Shown piece by piece: positions 32,361 to 44,147 of a stretch of DNA of 64,000 nt (positions are counted from its first letter, which is position 1; the number at the start of each line of letters is the position of its first letter). The notes beneath the pieces are model-generated. The model did not search any database, had not been told where the DNA came from, and saw only the letters and a program-made list of their open reading frames with translations. The position numbers and the translations under genes are program-made. The DNA comes from Silene conica. Lineage: Eukaryota; Streptophyta; Magnoliopsida; Caryophyllales; Caryophyllaceae. The stretch spans positions 10,874,649 through 10,938,648 of the forward strand of contig CM055312.2 of NCBI GenBank assembly GCA_029255685.2, read 5' to 3'.

Positions 32361-32677
32361 ATTGTTTTGTAGTGTATAAGCATATCACGCTATGCAGTTT
32401 TCTGGAGATGATTTACTTTGAAAAATGATATGAAAATGGAGTTGGTATAAGGGTATACACTATCATATGAAACTGAAAATGAAGTATCTATGAAAGACAA
32501 AGGAATGTTAAAATAGTGAAATGACATGCTACATGAAGTGTTAATAGCAGATCCAAACCAAAATGCTGTTGTCTGTTGTATCAATTTTTGCTGTTGTTGT
32601 CTGTTGTATCAATTTTTTCTGCTGTGATGTGTGTTTGTTGAATATATAAACTAACTGTGTTTGACTTGGTGAAGTAG

Positions 32678-33653
32678 GCTGAAAAATATGCTAAGCGAAA
32701 AGCAAAAGCAAAGGAAATGAAAAAACTGCGCAAGGAAAGCGAGAAGAAGGCTCAGGTTTGTCCTCTTGAGTCTCGACTTTGGATTTCGTCACTATTTCGC
32801 TGTCATTCGAATGGCATGTCTTCCACATTGTAGTCTTTCTGGTCTGCAGTCAAGTCATTCATATTATTTTTCTATTTTATTTTTTTCATTTTGGAGTTCT
32901 CTATGACATACCTGGCCAGACGGGAAGGAATAAGAAATATTGAAAGCTGGACTGATTCAAAATTTTCCACTTAATTAGTACTGTGCATTTACTGGCGAAG
33001 CCTGGGTTAGGCTATCTGGTCTTGTATGAGTAAGTAGAGCTTGAATATACTCCACATATCATTCAGTAGTTGTTTCTGGGATCGCCCTTATATGTACGAT
33101 TAAAGCAGCACGTGTTTAAGTTTGGTTCAGTTGCCTAATTGGATCCTTCTACCTTTTATAGGAACTCGAGTGCATTGGTAGCTCGATTTTAGGGAAGACA
33201 TTTTGGAGCGACTATTACTCCATATAAAAAGTGGAAATTGTATAAAATTTATATACAAGAAGTTTTTCATTGTAGGCCAAGGCTGCAGAATCAAAGGAAG
33301 TAGCATCAATTTCACAGGTCAGTAGCGCTTCTTCATCTTGAAATGTTCGATCAATTCAATCTAGCTCCACTCCCAGATTGTCCAAAGAGGTATGCCTACT
33401 CCTTCGGCATTTTATTCCAACTTTGGCTTTCCATTTTTCGCATGGGTTAAGTAATCGTTTCCTGATTCCGTGCGTTGTTTTTTGTTTAAATTTTTTTATT
33501 GGATTGGTTACGTCATTTTCTTTGCTATTCTAATTTAATCAGGAGGAACTGAAGAAAAAGCTGGCTGAAGACTGTGAAAAAAGAGCTGCTGCAGCAGAAA
33601 GGAGAATGGCAATGGCGGGTTCTACTACCGTGCCCAGTTTGAATAAGATTTGA
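32678..33653 (+). pseudogene. VMS1/ANKZF1-like C-terminal exon fragments
   Basis: Three exon-like blocks with consensus splice sites: 32,678-32,755 (AEKYAKRKAKAKEMKKLRK), 33,276-33,317 (KAAESKEVASISQ) and 33,543-33,653 (EELKKKLAEDCEKRAAAAER, then RMAMAGSTT, ending at TGA). The Lys/Glu/Ala-rich helix followed by EKRAAAAERR resembles the C-terminal tail of VMS1/ANKZF1 proteins, which release stalled nascent chains at ribosome quality control (human ANKZF1 has EKRALAAERR there). Only the tail is present; the zinc finger, release-factor-like domain and ankyrin repeats are missing. Low-complexity helices can mislead, so another Lys/Glu-rich protein is possible. The plus orientation matches the other captured exons. 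Confidence 0.45.
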
Positions 33654-33659
33654 TTGTTT

Positions 33660-34262
33660 ATTCCCTTCGTCTCAATCATTTTTTTATGTTTTTTTTCTTT
33701 GTGTGACGGATTTCAATCATTTTTTTATGTTTTTTTTCTTTGTGTGACGGATTTCTATACTTTTCCAAAGTCAAATACTTGTGCATTGTTGCTTCGTAAC
33801 AATGATGGACTTACTTCTCTGTTTTCTTAGCGTTGTATACGCTTTTAAGATGTACTTCCGCTAGCGCTGCACTCTATGTTCTCTAGGAAGTCCGATATCT
33901 TGCATGCCAACCCTATGGTGTCAGTAAACTTATATTTGTTACATCAGTATGCTGTTTAGTTTCTTTATTGTTTGGTAGTTGATGTAAAATCTTGTCAAAG
34001 CATCATGCAAGTGGTTCTGAGATTTTTGAGAGGCAGCTAAAAGCCTGAAATAGTTGTCCTTGTATGAATGTCTGCTTATCTATTTTTGCATTGTTGAAAT
34101 TATGGATAGTCAAAATGTGGTTACTGCACGAATTTGACTGGAGGCTATCCTTCCTACTGTTGAATTTTTTTTTCATTGATTGAACAGTTGAATTTATGAT
34201 TATGTGATGGTTGCCCATATGAGTTCTCATTGACTCTACAAGTTCTATTATCTTAATCTCAG
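33660..34262. other. Intron-like stretch between gene fragments
   Basis: T-rich, without coding pattern. The text AGTTTGAATAAGATTTGATTG at 33,640 recurs near 34,560, so segments around here were duplicated. Confidence 0.4.
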
Positions 34263-34338
34263 GTTCCCATTTGTGGCAGCGGAGGTGTTTACTTGTGAAA
34301 TTGATGTCATTTTGAGAACATTAGTGGAAGAGGAGGAG
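34263..34338 (+). pseudogene. SAPS (SIT4 phosphatase-associated) gene exon fragment
   Basis: One exon between an AG acceptor (34,262) and a GT donor (34,339) encodes FPFVAAEVFTCEIDVIL followed by RTLVEEEE. This is the highly conserved N-terminal signature of the SAPS family (typically FPFIACEIFTCEIDVILKTL), regulatory subunits of PP6/SIT4-type phosphatases. No neighbouring SAPS exons were recognised, so it is an isolated captured exon on the same strand as the other fragments. Confidence in the family is high despite the short length because the match is nearly continuous. Confidence 0.8.
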
Positions 34339-34339
34339 G

Positions 34340-35590
34340 TATTTTTGCAACTTTATGGTTTGTGTAAATGCTACTCCCTTCATTTCAATAATTAACAGAA
34401 TGCATTTTTTATTTTTTTATGTTTTTTTGTTGATTTTTGTGGTTTTAGTTGATTTAGTTTTCTGGGTATTTGTTTGTTCATTTGATTCTTTTGTTTTGAT
34501 TAAAAGGGTATTTTTTTAGTTTGTAATTATGTTTTGCGGTGATTTATTTGTTTAGTGTGAAGTTTGAATAAGATTTGATTGTTTATTCCCTCCATCTCAA
34601 TCAGTTTTTAAAGTTTTTTTTTTTCGTGTGACGGATTTTAATTAAAGGTAAACAAATGAATGTGACGGATGCAGTAGTTTTGGTTGAGTAGATAATGGTT
34701 TGTCTGATTTTCGAGGGTTAATTGGTGGTTGTATGAGTAAGAAAGATTAGGTCTTGCTGTTAGTTTTAAGTCGTGGAGTTTAGGGTTTATGGGTTTCGGA
34801 TTATTTTTTGAGAAATGGTTGATTTTAATTTGCCTGTGAATGTCGAATTTTCTATCTTTGTTCATGTTAGTGATTATTCCCTTTTCAAGTTGGTCTTGGT
34901 AAAGTTCTATATCAGAACATTATCTGTTTGTGGTTTGTTTTAAACATTTGATTTATTAATTATTAAAACTCGTTTTTTCGGCACTTGTTGTTCTTTAAGG
35001 GTTTCCTTGAAATAGTACTGTCTCAAGGGCGGATTCGACTTCAAGTAGGGAACGGATGGTAGTGTATGACTGTAGGAGGAAGGGGTGTAGGAGAACTGTT
35101 GGTCTTATTTGGGTAAATGCAATAATTTAGGGGGAAGTGCATAACTATTCCTAAGTACTGTTTTATGGGGTAACTATTAGTCCATTACTGCTTAGCAGTC
35201 AACTCTATTGGAAACAAGTTCTGATATTTTGTAGGTTTGTATCAGTGTGAATTATACTGGTAGGAAAGGCTAATACGTTTTGGAAAACTAGGCCATGATG
35301 GGCAGTATACTACTATACTAATAGCATTGCTTGCGCAAGTTGTCCTTTCACTTACGCTTGAATACCTTCATTTTCTTCGAGAAATTATTTCTATGCCAGA
35401 CATGTCTCTATACTCTATAGTTAAGTGTTCTAATTATTTGATTGATATATATTGTTTCCTGGATGTTAAGTGATTCTCATTCGTTTAGGTTTTCATCCTT
35501 GGACATAACAAAATGGCGGAGCATGTTTGACATTTGCTTTTCTTTCACGGTTTGATGTTGGTGTAGTGTATTCTGTATATATTGTTTTAT
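34340..35590. other. Stretch without a recognised gene
   Basis: T-rich and intron-like. About 34,387-34,500 duplicates 17,345-17,465 just left of the CACTA element. Some GT/AG-bounded blocks look exon-like but gave no family. Confidence 0.4.
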
Positions 35591-35614
35591 TGGGTTCATA
35601 TTGGTGTACCCAGG

Positions 35615-35890
35615 TCTTCTCTCTTCTAATTGTTCTTCTGGCTGTGCAATCAGCTTTAGTTTTCAAAAAAGTGTGGCGGCACTATACTCTACAATAAGGG
35701 TACTGACATTCAGGATTCTTGAAGCGAAGCTTTCGGGCAGGCTAGATTTCATTTTCGGTCATCCGCCTCTCCTTATCGCTAATACAAGGGTAAGGTTGAG
35801 TACCCCCGACTTTCGTTACGTTACGAATTGATATCGCTAATACAAGGGTAAGGTTGAGTACCCCCCGACTTTCGTTACGTTACGAATTGC
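35615..35890 (+). other. Exon-like stretch of unknown origin with a 55-bp tandem duplication
   Basis: After an AG at 35,614 an open stretch encodes SSNCSSGCAISFSFQKSVAA and TFRILEAKLSGRLDF. I do not recognise it. A unit containing CGCTAATACAAGGGTAAGG and CGACTTTCGTTACG is duplicated head to tail (about 35,777-35,829 and 35,835-35,889). Confidence 0.35.
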
Positions 35891-36139
35891 AAGAGGAGTC
35901 CTGAGGCACTGGCACATTGGGGTTGTAATGCTCATTTAGTACATAGGTCTAGGGTTGGATTATATTAGGAATACCCATATATTTATTTAATAGAATTCCA
36001 GTCTGTTTTAAAATTTGTTTCATGTGTCTTTTGATGTTGTTTTTGTAGAGTATGATGCAATTACTTGTTCCCTTTGTAAGTAGAGTTTAATTTATTGCTG
36101 ATGTTAATTTTGTGTTATGTTTTTATACGCTATCTCTAG

Positions 36140-36203
36140 GATTATATGCGACGAACAGGCGAGGTTTGCTTTTCACATGTTTACAAGGATCGACGATATG
36201 ATG
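36140..36203 (+). pseudogene. SR34/ASF-SF2-like splicing factor exon fragment
   Basis: A 64-bp exon between CTCTAG and GTAAGT encodes DYMRRTGEVCFSHVYKDRR. It matches the start of the second RNA-recognition motif of plant SR proteins of the SR30/SR34 type (typically DHMRKAGDVCFSEVFPDR), where an intron also follows the R-x-G residues. Neighbouring RRM and RS-domain exons are not present. This is another isolated plus-strand exon with its splice sites kept, consistent with capture by a transposon. Confidence 0.75.
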
Positions 36204-36209
36204 GTAAGT

Positions 36210-36582
36210 TGCTTCCGGCTAATTTACATTTAGCAATAATTACATACTGCTAAATTATTGTCTATTTTTCAATTTTCCCTTCGCTAATGTTAATTTTTTG
36301 CACGACAAACCGAAATCATTATGCTGATCTAGAAAATTTTATATTTAAAGTATTATTGTAGTGATACATTTATCGATATAGTATTCCTATTACTTGGTTA
36401 ACATTGTTATCGTTATCACCATAACAAATAATTGTGCCCTTTCGGAGAACATTTTCCCTACAACGAAAAGAAGGTTTTACGATATTTAATTAACTGTCAC
36501 AATTTTTCACTCCAATAATAAACCTCCTAATACACTTCTCAATTCATTTTCCTTAGCCATGTGGATCATACTCATTTTAGTG
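36210..36582. other. Gene-free AT-rich stretch
   Basis: No exon or repeat was recognised up to the copia insertion at 36,588. Confidence 0.4.
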
Positions 36583-36587
36583 ATTAT

Positions 36588-36829
36588 TAAAAGATATTAT
36601 TTTCCCTTGAATAATTCCATAAACAAGCAAACATTATATACAAAAGGACTATACCTAATTTAGCTTACAAATCCCTTGATTCGTGGGATGATAGAAACTA
36701 CTAGCTAAACTATAGGAAATCATATCCATATTTACAGTGTTTCACATTAGGTGAAATATGATATAAACTAATCATAATATTTGACAAGAATAATTAATAT
36801 TATGTTGCTAATATTAATGTATTCTAATA
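36588..36829 (-). repeat. 3' LTR of the copia element
   Basis: 242 bp, paired with 40,952-41,193; I count about four base differences between them. Confidence 0.92.
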
Positions 36830-39800
36830 CACCCTCTCAGTCAAAACGGGAGGTGAGCTGACATTGAGACTGGACCGGAAATCATTGAATAGAACTCGAG
36901 GCAGACCCTTGGTGAATATATCGGCATACTGATAGCGCGTGGGAACATGTCGAACGTGAACCTCATTTAACGCGACTTTTTCCCGAACAAAATGGATGTC
37001 TAATTCAATGTGCTTAGTTCTTTGGTGATGGACCGGATTACCCAATAAATAGATGGCCGACACGTTATCGCAATAAACAATTGTAGCACTCTTGATCGGA
37101 CACAGTAGCTCTAGCAACAAATTTCTTAACCAACACGACTCAACCACTACGTTGGCAACAGCGCGGTATTCGGCTTCCGAGCTGGATCGCGAGACCGTTG
37201 GTTGTCGTTTGGAGGACCATGATATTAAATTATTGCCAAGATAGACACAGTACCCGGAAGTAGAGCGGCGTGAGTCGGGACAACCGCCCCAGTCGGCGTC
37301 CGTATACGCGGTGAGCGTAGTAGTATTAGAATTTGTGATGTGTAAGCCATAATGAGACGTACCTTTAAGATAGCGGATTATTCGCTTGAGAGCACCAAAA
37401 TGGGATTCTCGTGGGTCGTGCATAAAAAGGCAGATCTGCTGAACGGCATAGGAAATGTCGGGGCGAGTAAAAGTTAAGTACTGTAGCGCCCCGGCGAGAC
37501 TGCGGTACAGACCCGGGTCCGAGAATGGTTGGCTGCCCGTCGCACTCATCTTGGACTGAGTATCCACAAGAGTTAGGGCTGGTTTACAATCTGACATTTG
37601 GGCCCTGGCTATAATGTCATGTGCATATTTTGATTGGGTTAAAAACAGGCCCTTTTTATGTCTAGTAGCTGCAATACCTAAAAAGAAGTTCAATGGGCCC
37701 AAGTCGGTCATAGCAAATTCTGATTTTAGTTGGGTCATAAGAGTTACCCGTAGTGTGTCGGTTGACGTAGTGAGGATGATATCGTCCACGTATAAGAGGA
37801 GATATGCTAGATTGTCACCGTGACAATATATGAAGAGGGAATTGTCCGACTTACATTGAGTGAACCCGATTGTAGAGACAAAATTCGCAAACCGTTGGTA
37901 CCACGCCCTTGGGGCTTGTTTGAGTCCGTATAACGATTTTTTAAGGAGACAAACGTGGTTGGGGCGGGAATGATCACGGAACCCGGGTGGTTGATGCATG
38001 TATACGGTCTCGGCAAGATGACCATGGAGGAATGCATTTTTGACATCCAATTGATGAATGGCCAGTTTTTGGATACGGCTAAGCTGAGGACTGTCCGTAT
38101 AGTAGTTGGTTTGACCACCGGGCTAAAGGTTTCTTCACAATCTATGCCAACCTGTTTTGACCTGCCATTAACCACAAGACGAGCTTTGTATCGCTCCAAA
38201 TCACCGTTAGCTTTAAACTTATGTTTAAATAACCAGAGACAACGTGTTATATTGACATTCGAGGGTCGAGGCACAAGAACCCAAGTCTCATTCTTAATGA
38301 GGGCATCGTACTCATCAGTCATGGCCTGTTTCCAATTCGGGTCTTGGAGGGCGGATACGGGACATTTGGGTACGGGTGAGAGAGAGGTAGCACATAAGTC
38401 AAACAAGGTTTTGGTTTAAAAATGTCGTGTTGTGCTCGAGTCGTCATCTGTGGCGAGGTAGTCGGTGGTGGAGTCGGAGTTGGTGAGTTGGGCCGAGTTG
38501 AGCGTGAGGCAGGAGAGTCGTTTGGGTTAGAGGCTGGTGTGTGTAGAGGTGATTGTGGGTTGGCAGGGGTTGTATGTGATGGAGAGTGAATAGTAGTGGG
38601 CTCATGTATAGGAGATTGGGGGTTCTGAGTGTTATAAAGGGGCTCGTGAGGAGGAGTGTTGTGGGCTGAATTTTGTAGGTGATGGGCCACATATGGAGAG
38701 TGGTCCGTGGTCAGAAAATCATAGGAGGATTGGGCCATTTGTAACTGGGTTTGAAAGGGGAATTTTGTTTCATCAAATGTTACATGACGGGCTATGATAA
38801 TTTTCCGAGTATGCGGGTCATAACATTTATATCCACGGTGAGAAGACAGGTAGCCTAAGAAGATGCACGGGGTCGCTCGTGGGGCCAGCTTATGGATGGT
38901 GGTTGATGGGATATGCGGGTAGCATAGACAACCGCATGTCCGTAGGTGGCTATATGAGGGTGTGCGACGGTATAGGCTAGACGTGGGAGGTATGGATTTG
39001 TTGGCCTTGCTAGGTAAAATGTTATGGAGGTAAGTACTCATGGCAAGGGCATGGTGCCACATTGAAGGAGGTAAGTGAGCGTGAATAAGAAGGGTACGCA
39101 TGATATTATTAATGGTGCGTATTTTTCTCTCGGCCCTACCGTTTTGTGGGGAGGTGTGTGGACAAGAAAAACGAAAAAGCATCTCGTGTGACCCGAAAAA
39201 TTTATGAAACGAGGTGTTATCGTATTCGCGGCCATTGTCACATTGTAGAGTCTTGATAGAGGAATTAAATTGGGTAATATTAAATGGGCCTAAACTTTCT
39301 GACATGGACTCACTAAAAGGCAATTTAACATGCTTGCCCAATTGACAAGAGTGACACAAAGATGCGGACGTACGAGTTTAACATGGGATCTCGTTTTTAT
39401 TACATAGGGAATTAAAAATGCTAGGACCCGGGTGGCCTAAACGGCCGTGCCAAATGTCGGACGAGACGGCGGTGAATGCTTCAGGTGAGGCAGAGTTGGT
39501 GTCGTGATTTGGAAGAAGTGGGTAGAGGTCCCCCGTGCTATTACTTCTCATTCGTGGCGTCCACGTCTTGAGATCCTTCACGGTAAAACCAAACGGGTCA
39601 AACTCCACAGAGACACAATTATCAATAGTAAATTTTCGAACCGAGACTAAATTTTTAATTAGACGCGGAACATGAAGCACGTTTTTGAGATGCAAATAGT
39701 TATGAGGAAAGGGAATGGTAGTATTACCAACACCACGAATTGGAATCAAGTTAACGTTACCGACTACAATTGCACGATTACCACTCAAAAAAGAATAAGA

Positions 39801-40951
39801 AACGAGATTACCGTTATTGGAATTCATGTGAGACGACGCCCCGGTGTCCATATAGTAATTGTCGTCGGGTTGTTGGATATTGAGGGACTGCATTACGGCT
39901 GCCAAGTCGGTGGGAACCAAGGCCCCTGGTGTTATGCCGAGAACACCGGGTTGAGCGAGGAACGCCTGCTGGGGTCTGGGTCCGAGAATGTCGGCTGAGT
40001 TGGAATTTGCGGGCTGTGTCCACCCAGTCGTTGGATAGGGACAAGGCGGGTTGGTCCACCCCTGTTGTGTCGAGCCAGGCCATTATTCAACAAAGCGACC
40101 CACTGCCAACGTTCTACAAAGCCCGCTCGATGCTCACCATGGAGGAAGCACGCCGCAACAAAGCTGCTGGACGACCCACGGACAAAGCCTTAGTGGCTGC
40201 TGCTGCCGCTAACAAATCTGCACCCTCCTCCAACAATCACAGTAATTCTTCTAATAGTACGTGGCAATTCCTCAAATTACAATTCAAATTATAAAGGAAA
40301 AAGAAATCGAAACTATAAGAATAATTATCGCGGTAAACAACAAGGGGGTGGCAATAACAGCGGTTCCGGTAAACAAAATAATCAGCAACAGACACAAACT
40401 GCCTCCTCTAATTTGAACTGGGCATGGATAAGCAATCATCTTCAAAGCTTGACAGTAGGCTGAAACAGTGGGGTAATTTTCCATGTGAATGGCGCTGAAT
40501 TGTTGCTCGAGAGTGACGGCGCGAGAGTCTTGGTTGTCGTTGAAGATGTCCTTGAGACGGTCCCAAGTCTGTTTAGCGGTGGCACCGGGTTCTAGGATTG
40601 TGTGCAGAAGATCAATGGAAATGGTGCTGTAAATCCATTGCTTTAGAATGGTGTCAAGACGGTCCCAACCGGCATCCTTCTCAGTGACAGCGTCTTTGCT
40701 AGGCGCAATGTGGTCTATGACGTCAAAGGCCCGAGTTGTATTGAGAAAAAGCTCGGCCCATGAAGCAAAGTGAACATTTTCGATTTCAAGAGTGATAGGT
40801 ACGTAATTTTTGATGTTCGAGACTGAGTAGGCAGGGGAGAAGGAGGGTTTGGGGGTCTGATTTTCGTTTGGCATAATGCAGGGATAGAGGAAGGGAATTT
40901 CAAGAGGTAGGAGATGAAGCGGAAGCAGAGGATCAAAGAAGTCTGATACCA

Positions 40952-41193
40952 TAAAAGATATTATTTTCCCATGAACAATTCCATAAACAAGCAAACATTA
41001 TATACAAAAGGACTATACCTAATTTAGCTTACAAATCCCTTGATTCGTGGGATGATAGAAACTACTAGCTAAACTATAGGAAATCATATCCATATTTACA
41101 GTGTTTCACATTAGGTGAAATAGGATATAAACTAATCATAATATTTGCCAAGAATAATTAATATTATGTTGCTAATATTAATGTATTCTAATA
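40952..41193 (-). repeat. 5' LTR of the copia element
   Basis: 242 bp; on the minus strand it starts TATTAGAATACATT and ends ATATCTTTTA, immediately before TGGTATCAGA. Confidence 0.92.
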
Positions 41194-41540
41194 ATTATTA
41201 TTGATTTTGATATGATTAATTATATGTTAAATAGTTGCATATGCCTTTTTCTGCTTTTTTGTAGATTAACTTAGAAATAATTTGGGTTAGTTATACCTTT
41301 ATTTGCACAACATTTGTTATCCTTTGCTAATATCATTACAATTTTGATTTCCTTTTGGTTCCTTTACACTTGAGTAGTACGATGTCATTCGTGACACTGA
41401 ATTTTTTCTAAATATTACGATCGATTAAAAGTTTGATTTGTTCAAAAAACATTGATTACGAAGTAATAACCTATAGTTTTTTGGTTTTTTGAAATTAACA
41501 TGAATTCATAGAACTCTTTTACACAAATGATTATAATATG

Positions 41541-41735
41541 AAAACAAATTCTCATTTATGACGGCGGTATCCGTCACAAGATTGTGACAGATACCGTTTC
41601 CTTTCACAAAATACCCACTTTTTATATCTCTCTAACACTATTCATGTGGTCCCCTTTCTCTACTAACTCATTTTGTATCCATTTTATCTCACAAAATATT
41701 CGTCACAAATGGTAATCCGTCACAAGCAAGACTTA
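41541..41735 (-). mobile_element. MULE-type MITE, copy B (inverted)
   Basis: Reverse-orientation relative of the elements at 2,746 and 43,488, with the same length and internal GACGG palindromes. The flanks TTATAATATG and TTATAATATA are a 9-of-10 target duplication. Confidence 0.85.
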
Positions 41736-41739
41736 TTAT

Positions 41740-43475
41740 AATATAAATTACTATAGTTAAGTAAATAGTTTTTCATGCCTTCACTTCTATCTCAATCGTA
41801 GTCGTTATATTTGGGTCTACAATACTGCCAAGAATAAAAAGGTATCTCCTGTAGTTACTATCTTATCTCTTCTCTTTGTTTTAATCTACATGCAGACCCC
41901 ATTTCATCTATTCATTATCCTCACCATTATGACACAATTAATAAGCAAATTTCATATTTGCTATGATGCAGGTGTTGAGAAAATGAAAGTTATGACATTG
42001 CTAGACATTTGTACAACCATGTATATCTATACTTATATCACCTATTAGGTGGTTGCATGCATGTTGCCTTGTATTTTACAAAGATAAGAACACACCCTTT
42101 TCTGGGTAAGGCAAAAAGTGTAAATGAGTCTTTAAATACCTTAGTATACAAAACACATTTCTTCTTATAAAAAATACAAATAATTTTTAATTCTATCTCT
42201 TTTCTCTATATTTTTTATTTTCATTATAGCGAACAAAATTAGTGCACTACGTGTTTTTTTTTGTGTGTTTCTAATATACTTCTAGCGTTAAGAATAGCTG
42301 GAACGTATCGCAGTGTTGTTTTATCAGAATTTCGGGTGATGAGTGTTTGCATGTAATTAATTTAATTATAACTCTCCTTTTTTCATATATTTTCTATGTA
42401 CTAAAATAGATTAGGAATCATAATTTTTGCAGAGTAGCGGTTAGACGCTCAACTTCAAAGAAGAAGAACCCATTTATTTGTAACTCTTTCCGGAAATTTT
42501 AAGGTTTGTATTTGCCAATAAATGTTATTCTACATTATTTTCTAATAGTTTAATTTAATAAGTTTATCACATCAATTAGACGAAGCTATTTTTCAGTTTC
42601 AATAGTTATCATGTTAAGTTACACTAATAATATGTTATTAATTTACGTCTGTGATTTACGAAAGTTTGTTCTTTTCTTTAATTTTATTTTTCATAAATAG
42701 CGGTTGTACATAGGTTTGTTATTTATAAGTCTACAATTTTCACTTTGTTGTTCCAAAAGCAATATTTTTATTCTTATTATTTATGTTACATCCACTTTTT
42801 TTTTTCTAAATTATTGATTTATATTTATAATATTCATTGCTTAAATAATTTTAATTTACTATTGTTTAAATTGATATACTTTAAAAAGACAAAGAAGAAA
42901 AGTAGTAATGAATTACTCATCAAAATCCCAGCTTTTTTATTTTTGTTTTCTAGAGCAGATGTTAGTTAATTATTTTTTTTTTTGAGATTCATAATTTTAC
43001 AAAATGAAAAACGATCGTTCGGAAATTTAAAATGTAAATTGTGTCCAGGTTAAGATTCTCGGGAAAAAAACCCCAACAACATGTCACTCGACAATTTTTT
43101 TAATCGGAAATCATAAATTATGATAAGATAATCATTTTAAAACAAAAATATTGTCGATTTTGAACTTAGATGTAGAGGTTATGCTCAATGTAAAAAAATT
43201 GGTGAGATAGTTCACCTAAAGTAAATATGTCCATTTTGCAAAAAAAAATGCGTCTTTAGATACAGACGACTCGAAAAAAAAAATATGGAAGTAGTTATTA
43301 GTGATACACCTGAAAAGTGGGTCATGAGACGGTTAATACTTTCCTTGGTATGGTTTACATACAGTGACGGATCTCCATTGATTTGCGCAGGGGCTAGGCC
43401 CCCTCGACTTTCCGTCAAAATTACATAAATTAGTTTTCATAGAGCTTAAATGACGCCATAAATGATGTCTAGCCC
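41740..43475. other. Gene-free AT-rich stretch
   Basis: No coding pattern. A TCTATACTTATAT phrase at about 42,028, preceded by A, resembles the Helitron-like start at 16,551 and could mark the 5' end of the Helitron coding block downstream, but this is speculative. Confidence 0.4.
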
Positions 43476-43487
43476 CCTTGAAATAAT

Positions 43488-43681
43488 AGTAAGTCTTGCT
43501 TACGACGGGTCACCATTTGTGACGGATATTTTGTGAGATAAAATGGATACAAATGAGTTAGTGGAGAAAGGGGACCACAAGAATATTGTTAGAGAGAGAG
43601 AAAAAGTGGGTATTTTGTGAGAGAAAACAGTATCCGTCACAAGCTTGCGACGGATAGTGTCGTTGCAAATAAGAATTTGTG
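43488..43681 (+). mobile_element. MULE-type MITE, copy C
   Basis: 194 bp, flanked by a perfect 10-bp direct repeat TTGAAATAAT (43,478-43,487; 43,682-43,691). About 90 percent identical by eye to the copy at 2,746, so the family moved relatively recently. Confidence 0.9.
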
Positions 43682-44147
43682 TTGAAATAATCGTCAACGT
43701 AGTAATTAGCAAAGTTAAACCTTACTTGTCTTTCCAATTATTACGTTTAGAATGAAATGGCTGGAAATTTTTATGGAGTAATTATTAACTTAGAAATAAA
43801 CCTTGATTTTGTTCGTTTTGCTATTATTCGTCAATATTTGAGATTTTTATTCAAATATTTTCTATTATTATAAGATTACTCAAAATCAATTCGCGATTCA
43901 GCCTCGCGAAAATTTGTACATTTTTTTTACGGATCATTTTCATTTACATACAACATAAAATCGATTTCAGGTTGTTCTTCAAATAAGAACTAAACATATT
44001 CTAATCTTTATAGTATATACTAAGGTGAGCTTCTATTTTCTTCAGTTTTTTTCTTAATAGTCGAATTACAATATACAATTTCTTAACTAGAATTTAATTT
44101 TTAAGGAGTTTATAACTAGATTATAGTTATAACTGCTATATTGTCGC

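Larger units (their letters stand above)
17490..32374 (+). mobile_element. CACTA (En/Spm) transposon, 14.9 kb including a nested LTR element
   Basis: The left end CACTACAAAAAAAGC (17,490) is matched by the right end TTGTTTTGTAGTG (ending 32,374), and both are flanked by the same 3 bp, TAT (17,487-17,489 and 32,375-32,377), as expected for CACTA transposition. Both subterminal regions carry GCGACGGAATTTCCGTCGC-type palindromes. Inside are a TNP2-type transposase gene (about 19,160-21,918) and a second, TNPA-like gene (22,078 to about 31,800) on the plus strand. The first intron of the latter holds an Athila-like LTR element (22,290-30,408). Without that insertion the CACTA element is about 6.8 kb. 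The transposase gene is incomplete, so the element is probably non-autonomous now. Confidence 0.92.
36588..41193 (-). mobile_element. Ty1/copia element with 242-bp LTRs
   Basis: LTRs at 36,588-36,829 and 40,952-41,193 are bounded by the 5-bp target duplication ATTAT (36,583-36,587; 41,194-41,198). On the minus strand the primer site TGGTATCAGA, complementary to initiator tRNA-Met, follows the 5' LTR at once. Parts in minus-strand order: gag ([15 protein letters not shown]), protease neighbourhood (YYMDTGASSH), pre-integrase (WHGRLGHPG), integrase (LQCDNGREYDN, PHTSPQNGRAER), reverse transcriptase ([20 protein letters not shown]) and RNase H (SSEAEYRA, ADIFTKGLP). The LTRs start and end TA...TA instead of TG...CA. 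About four differences between the LTRs suggest an age of well under a few million years. The coding part is broken in several places and internally rearranged. Confidence 0.92.

Noticed and set aside
37614-38419. Plus-strand frames over the copia reverse transcriptase
   Set aside because: Shadows of the minus-strand retrotransposon coding sequence.
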